Origin: an uncultured Bacilli bacterium
GTDB taxonomy: Bacteria; Bacillota_I; Bacilli_A; RF39; UBA660
Length of the DNA stretch: 20,615 nucleotides
Direction: 5' to 3'
Assembly: GCA_947624535.1 (NCBI GenBank)
Contig: CANQKU010000006.1
Coordinates: forward strand, 1-20,615
Below the pieces are notes generated by a model, which was given only the letters and a program-made list of their open reading frames with translations, made no database searches and had not been told where the DNA came from. Position numbers and translations under genes: made by a program. Below, piece by piece: positions 16,518-20,615 of the stretch; position 1 is the first letter of the stretch; the number at the start of each line of letters is the position of its first letter.

Positions 16518-18224
16518 ATGGACTATGATTTAAAACTAATTAAGAAGAAGTATGGAGAAAATATGGCTAAATTATGTCGAGAGTTTTTCCCGACTATATT
16601 AGAAAAAGAGGGACTATTATCAACATTAATGCTAAATCGATTTGAACCTAATCACAGCCTATATCAAGATTTAATAGATCAAGAAAAAGAAATAGGTTTT
16701 AAAAATTATATCTATAGTTTAATAAGTGCTGAAAATAATAAAGTAAGAACTAATAAGACACCAAAAGAATTACTAAATGAAGCAGGCTATGACTTATATG
16801 AATGTGAAACTGAAGAAGAAGTACAAAAATTTAGAAAGTATTACACTAAGGAAGAAGAGTTATGTACATTTAGGGATAAAAGATTAAATAGTAGTATAGT
16901 CTTCTTCGCAGTAAAAAAAGACGTAGATGAAATAAAAAGAGAGGATTATCAAGCCCCAAAAAGACAAGATAGGTATGGAACAAGTGTCATAAGTATCCAG
17001 TTTACTAATGATCCATCCCACACTCTATCAATAAAAAATAGATATAATCACACTGTAAATAATCCAGACTCAACATTTTCAAATAATCTAGATAATATCA
17101 TAGAGGGATTAACTGAAAGTTTTGAAAGAGAATATGGTTTAATCCAGCAACATAAAAATGACAATTTCGAAATAAATGGTTATGTAAGAGCAAATGATGG
17201 AAAGTATTACAAGTATAACAATGAAATCAATAATATTTATTACTGCCCAAATAATATCATAATAGATAACTTTGAAGTAAAACGATATGAAAAAGAAAAA
17301 TATATCATCATGGATTACTTTATACTAGATTTAGTAAATAAAAAAATAAAATTATATAATGAAATACATGATGATGCATTTTTAGATACTATTAAAGATA
17401 TTGAAAAAATAGAGATAGAAAAAAAGTTAGAAGAAAAACAATTAACAATAAAAGTAAATAATGGTGAAGATATCAAGTTAGTATTAAATAAAAATAATGA
17501 AATAATTAAATTAATAAATCCTAATGTACAAAGAATTGGAAATCAATTTTTACATTATAATACTTCTTGTAAAGAAATAGATTTACCAAACTTACAGAAA
17601 GTTGGATATTTCTTTTTATGCTATAATAGCTCTTTAGAAAAAGTTAATCTACCAAACTTAAGAATGGTAGAACTAGGTTTTTTATGTTTTAATACCTCTT
17701 TAGAAGAAATAAGTCTACCAAACTTAAAAATAGCAAAGTCAGGTTTCTTAGAGGAGGCTCCTCTAAAAAGAGTAAATCTTCCAAATCTATGCGAAGTAGG
17801 AAATAATTTTTTGAAAAATAATAAATGTATAAAAGAATTAAGTCTACCTAATTTACAAAAGATAGAAAGTTATTTCTTAGAAAGAAATAATGTTATAGAA
17901 AAACTAACACTACCAAAAGTGCAAGAAATAGGAGATAACTTTTTATACGCTAATAAAAATTTAAAAGAGATAAATTTACCAAACGTACAAAAAGTAGGTA
18001 ATGAATTTTTATATACTAATGACAATTTACGAAAACTAGATCTTCAAAACTTAAAAGAAGTAGGTTATAAGTTTTTATATTATAATAGTACACTAGAAGA
18101 GTTAAACTGTCCAAATTTAAATAGAAATAAAATAAGATTTGACTTTTTAGAACATCATCCAATATTTAATGAAGAAAATTTTAAAGATATTAATATGGGT
18201 AAAGTAAAACAAAAAAGTATTTGA
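16518..18224 (+). CDS. LRR array protein, copy 8
   Basis: This copy has 568 residues and is the first to begin MDYDLK, a variant kept in copies 9 and 10. Nine LRRs start at residue 337, then a cap with LNCPNLNRNK and the shared NFKDINMGKVKQKSI end. The fourth LRR (17709-17771) has 21 residues instead of 22: its second half reads FLEEAPLKR, so the conserved Asn of the repeat is lost. That site coincides with a perfect 9-bp inverted repeat (17748-17766). The first unit has NTSCKE, an extra Cys. Upstream, AGGAAGTG is present, but the leader ATG (16498) reads into the gene out of frame and does not stop before it. Confidence 0.93.
   Translation: MDYDLKLIKKKYGENMAKLCREFFPTILEKEGLLSTLMLNRFEPNHSLYQDLIDQEKEIGFKNYIYSLISAENNKVRTNKTPKELLNEAGYDLYECETEEEVQKFRKYYTKEEELCTFRDKRLNSSIVFFAVKKDVDEIKREDYQAPKRQDRYGTSVISIQFTNDPSHTLSIKNRYNHTVNNPDSTFSNNLDNIIEGLTESFEREYGLIQQHKNDNFEINGYVRANDGKYYKYNNEINNIYYCPNNIIIDNFEVKRYEKEKYIIMDYFILDLVNKKIKLYNEIHDDAFLDTIKDIEKIEIEKKLEEKQLTIKVNNGEDIKLVLNKNNEIIKLINPNVQRIGNQFLHYNTSCKEIDLPNLQKVGYFFLCYNSSLEKVNLPNLRMVELGFLCFNTSLEEISLPNLKIAKSGFLEEAPLKRVNLPNLCEVGNNFLKNNKCIKELSLPNLQKIESYFLERNNVIEKLTLPKVQEIGDNFLYANKNLKEINLPNVQKVGNEFLYTNDNLRKLDLQNLKEVGYKFLYYNSTLEELNCPNLNRNKIRFDFLEHHPIFNEENFKDINMGKVKQKSI
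17748..17766. repeat. Perfect GC-richer inverted repeat inside the short LRR of copy 8
   Basis: TTAGAGGAG and CTCCTCTAA flank a single central G, a 19-bp palindrome. Pairing can extend outward past one mismatch into flanking T and A runs. It includes an internal AGGAGG that a hairpin would hide. No T-tract follows on either strand. Confidence 0.8.
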
Positions 18225-18229
18225 AAATA
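18177..18229 (+). repeat. 3'-end module, third occurrence
   Basis: Same 53-bp segment as 12575-12627, ending copy 8. Confidence 0.85.
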
Positions 18230-18251
18230 GTCATGACGAGGAAGTGTTAAA

Positions 18252-19904
18252 ATGGACTATGATTTAAAGATAATTAAGAAGAAGTATGGAGAGGATATGG
18301 CTAAACTATGTCGTGAATTTTTTCCAACTTTATTAGAAAAAGAGGGATTACTATCAACTTCAATATCAATGAACTTTGAACCTAATCACAGCTTATATCA
18401 AGATTTAATAGATCAAGGAAAAGAATTTGAGTTTAAAGATTTTATTTACGGTTTATTAGATATGGATGATGATACTGAAATAACCTCACAAAAATCTCCA
18501 AAAGAGTTACTAAGTGAAGCAGGATACGACTTATACGAATGTAAAAGTGAAAAAGAAATACAAAAGTTTAGAAAGTATTATGCTAAGGGAGAAGAGTTAT
18601 GCACATTTAATGGAGGAAGATTAAATAGTTGTAGAGTCTTCTTCGCCGTAAAAAAAGACGTAGATGAAATAAAACGAATTGATTACCCAAATCCTCAAAG
18701 ACAAGATAGGTATGGAACAAGTGTAATTAGTATTCAGTTTATGAAAGATTATTCTCACACTTTATCAATAAAAAATAGATATAATCATAGAGTGAACAAC
18801 CCAGACTCAACATTTTCAAATAACTTAGACAATATTATAAAAGGATTAACTAAAAGTTTTGAAGATGAATATGGTCTAATCCAACAATATAGAATGAATT
18901 ACGGATTTGAAATAAATGGCTATACAACCGCAAATGATGGAAAGTTTCATAAATATAATAATGAAATAAATAACATTTATTACTGCCCCAATAATATCAT
19001 ATTAGATAACTATGAAGTAAAGCACTATGAAAAAGAAAAATATATAATAATGGATTACTTTATAGTAGATTTAGTAAATAAGAAAATAAAAGTATATGAT
19101 GAAAAAATAAAAGATCCATTTTTAGATACAGTAGATGATATAGAAAAAATACAGATAGAAAGATTAGGAAAAAATAAAAAATTAGTAATAAAAATAAAGA
19201 ATAAAGAAGATATAAAGATAGTTTTAAATGAAAATAATGAAATGATTAGGTTAGAAAATCCTAATGTAGAAAAAATAAAAGATTATTTTTTACGTCATAA
19301 TTACTCTTTACAAGAACTAGATTTACCAAACTTAAAAATAGTAGGAAATGAATTCTTAAGTAAAAATAGAGCTTTAAAAGAGATAAATCTACCAAACTTA
19401 CAGGAAGTTGGAGATGAATTTTTATGGCTAAATAAGGTTATAGAAAAAGTAAATTTACCAAATTTAGAAAAAGTAGGGTATAACTTTTTATCCTCAAATG
19501 AAGCTTTACAAGTCTTAACCTTACCAAAATTAGAGAATGCACTAGATGAATTTTTATTTATGAATAGGCATCTAAAAGAATTAAATTGCCCAAAACTAGA
19601 AAAAGTAGAAGCTAATTTTATGCATGCTAATAAAGATTTACAAAAGTTAAATTTACTAAAATTAAAAGAAGTAGATGATAACTTTTTGTTTTCAAATAAT
19701 GCTCTACAAATACTAAATCTTCCTAATTTACGTATAGTAGGTGAGAACTTCTTACATTCAAATACCACTTTAGTAAAATTAAATTGTCCAAATTTAGAAA
19801 AAATAGATGACTTCTTTTTGAATAATAATCCAATATTTAATAACTATAGCATTGATATTAATAAAGCATCAGTAGCGTTAGAATTAATAAAACAAAGAAA
19901 ATAA
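18252..19904 (+). CDS. LRR array protein, copy 9
   Basis: This copy has 550 residues, starting MDYDLK with KKYGEDMAK in place of KKYGENMAK. Eight LRRs begin at residue 339, followed by a cap (LNCPNLEKIDDFFLNNNP) and a tail not shared with other copies. It is somewhat more diverged than its neighbours: NYGFEING carries an extra residue, EVKHYEKEKY replaces EVKRYEKEKY, and units LNLLKL and NFMHAN break the LPNL and FL patterns. Its linker (KIKDPFLDTVDDIEKI) and the start of its repeat domain match copy 1 best, although the two genes lie at opposite ends of the array, another sign of exchange. AGGAAGTG with a mini-ORF (18233-18250) precedes the ATG. The stop codon lies inside a heptanucleotide repeat. 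Confidence 0.92.
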   Translation: MDYDLKIIKKKYGEDMAKLCREFFPTLLEKEGLLSTSISMNFEPNHSLYQDLIDQGKEFEFKDFIYGLLDMDDDTEITSQKSPKELLSEAGYDLYECKSEKEIQKFRKYYAKGEELCTFNGGRLNSCRVFFAVKKDVDEIKRIDYPNPQRQDRYGTSVISIQFMKDYSHTLSIKNRYNHRVNNPDSTFSNNLDNIIKGLTKSFEDEYGLIQQYRMNYGFEINGYTTANDGKFHKYNNEINNIYYCPNNIILDNYEVKHYEKEKYIIMDYFIVDLVNKKIKVYDEKIKDPFLDTVDDIEKIQIERLGKNKKLVIKIKNKEDIKIVLNENNEMIRLENPNVEKIKDYFLRHNYSLQELDLPNLKIVGNEFLSKNRALKEINLPNLQEVGDEFLWLNKVIEKVNLPNLEKVGYNFLSSNEALQVLTLPKLENALDEFLFMNRHLKELNCPKLEKVEANFMHANKDLQKLNLLKLKEVDDNFLFSNNALQILNLPNLRIVGENFLHSNTTLVKLNCPNLEKIDDFFLNNNPIFNNYSIDINKASVALELIKQRK

Positions 19905-19930
19905 AATATAAAATATAAAATATAAAATAT
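19901..19930 (+). repeat. Heptanucleotide tandem repeat (ATAAAAT, about 4.3 units)
   Basis: Four perfect ATAAAAT units plus two bases cover the copy 9 stop codon (19902-19904) and most of the spacer before copy 10. Its end creates a TATAAT (19928-19933), but no -35 box stands 17 bp upstream. Other spacers in the array lack this repeat. Confidence 0.9.
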
Positions 19931-19953
19931 AATCATGACGAGGAGGTGTTAAA

Positions 19954-20615
19954 ATGGACTATGATTTAAAGCTAATTAAGAAGAAGTATGGAGAAGCTAT
20001 GGCAAAACTATGTCGTGAATTTTTTCCAACTTTATTAGAAAAAGATGGACTACTATCAACATTAATGTTAAATCATTTTGAACCTAATCGTAGTCTATAC
20101 CAAGATATTATAAATCAAAAGTTAGAAGAAAAGTTTAAAAATTATATCTATAGTTTAGTAAACGTTGAAAATAATAATAAAATAAGTACTAATAAAACTC
20201 CAAAAGAGTTATTAAATGAAGTAGGTTATAACTTATATGAATGTGAAACTGAAGACGAAATTCAACAGTTTAAAAAGTATTATGCAAAAGGAGAAGAGTT
20301 ATGCACATTTAGAGGTGGAAGATTAAATAGATGTAGAGTCTTCTTCGCTGTAAAAAAAGACGTGAATGAAATAAATAGATGGAATTATCAATATCCAAAA
20401 AGACAAGATAAGTATGGCACAAGCGTAATAAGTATTCAGTTTACTAAAGATCCATCCCACACTTTATCAATAAAAAATAGATATAATCATAGAGTAAATA
20501 ATCCCGACTCAACATTTTCAAATAATCTAGATAATATCATAGAGGGATTAACCGAAAGCTTTGAAAGAGTGTATGGTCTAGTTCAACACCACAAAAATGA
20601 TTTTGAAATAAAAGG
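19954..20615 (+). CDS. LRR array protein, copy 10 (partial, cut by the window end)
   Basis: An open frame of 220 codons begins at ATG 19954, 5 nt after AGGAGGTG, and is still open at the last base. It covers only the N-terminal module, with the same landmarks as the other copies (LYEC, LCTF, VFFAVKKD, YGTSVISIQF, KNRYNH, NNPDSTFSNNLDN). It starts MDYDLK like copies 8 and 9 and has KKYGEAMAK where most copies have KKYGENMAK. SFERVYGLVQHHKND is also particular to it. The LRR part lies beyond the window. Confidence 0.93.
   Translation, partial: MDYDLKLIKKKYGEAMAKLCREFFPTLLEKDGLLSTLMLNHFEPNRSLYQDIINQKLEEKFKNYIYSLVNVENNNKISTNKTPKELLNEVGYNLYECETEDEIQQFKKYYAKGEELCTFRGGRLNRCRVFFAVKKDVNEINRWNYQYPKRQDKYGTSVISIQFTKDPSHTLSIKNRYNHRVNNPDSTFSNNLDNIIEGLTESFERVYGLVQHHKNDFEIK

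Larger units (their letters stand above)
3825..20615 (+). repeat. Tandem array of ten paralogous LRR genes (last one cut)
   Basis: Ten head-to-tail copies of one gene family fill the rest of the window, with starts at 3825, 5449, 7380, 9280, 10850, 12649, 14496, 16518, 18252 and 19954. Copy length varies from 508 to 664 residues almost entirely through the number of 66-bp (22-residue) LRR units, while the N-terminal module keeps a constant length: the first repeat begins at residue 337-344 in every complete copy. Spacers are 23-49 bp and carry a shared leader ending in AGGAGGTGTTAAAATGGA or its AGGAAGTG variant. The array runs off the right edge, so the true copy number is unknown. Confidence 0.97.

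Noticed and set aside
19301..19768. Long antisense open frame of about 155 codons across the copy 9 LRRs (and similar ones at 4625-5035, 6722-7300, 8710-8940, 13823-14119 and 15553-15918)
   Set aside because: The 66-bp repeat unit lacks stops in some antisense frames, so long shadows arise automatically. They show LRR-derived periodicity and have no ribosome binding site or promoter.
19905..19933. Promoter for copy 10 from the TATAAT at 19928
   Set aside because: No -35-like hexamer lies at 16-18 bp and no TG extension precedes it; the TATAAT falls out of the heptanucleotide repeat.
3825..20615. CRISPR array or other spacer-repeat system
   Set aside because: The 66-bp periodicity is protein-coding LRR units in frame, with no identical short repeats and unique spacers.

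Overview
The window is very AT-rich DNA with every credible gene on the + strand. It uses TAA, TAG and TGA as stops and has strong Shine-Dalgarno sites and textbook sigma-A promoters. This points to a low-GC Bacilli relative. The combination of cdaA-cdaR, a BclA-like collagen protein and many cytoplasmic-looking LRR proteins is what I associate with uncultured gut Bacilli close to the Mollicutes (RF39-type lineages). That placement is inference from gene style, not from a marker gene.

Left part (1-3750), ordinary chromosome: the end of a possible upstream gene, a collagen-like protein with a BclA-type C-terminal domain (81-1028), a small single-pass membrane protein with its own promoter (1128-1481), then cdaA (diadenylate cyclase, 1549-2385) overlapping cdaR (YbbR-repeat regulator, 2369-3724). 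CdaA makes c-di-AMP and CdaR is its membrane partner. The usual third gene of this operon, glmM, is absent. A Rho-independent terminator overlaps the cdaR stop codon.

Right part (3771-20615, running off the window), the remarkable region: a near-consensus extended -10 promoter opens a head-to-tail array of at least ten paralogous genes, nine complete and one cut by the window end, separated by only 23-49 bp, with no internal terminator or clear internal promoter seen. Each protein has a constant N-terminal module of about 337 residues, whose family I cannot name, followed by a variable number (about 8 to 13 plus a cap) of 22-residue leucine-rich repeats related to BspA-type LRRs. None has a signal peptide or membrane segment.

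The copies are mosaics. Copy 4 equals copy 3 minus exactly five repeats in its second half (about 98% identity over the last 406 bp). Copies 3 and 6, and 5 and 6, share near-identical internal tracts, and copies 5, 7 and 8 share one 3' end. This is the pattern expected from repeated unequal crossing-over and gene conversion, giving a repertoire of recognition surfaces on a constant scaffold. The function is unknown. The leaders between copies also share an unusual layout in which a six-codon mini-ORF overlaps the ribosome binding site.
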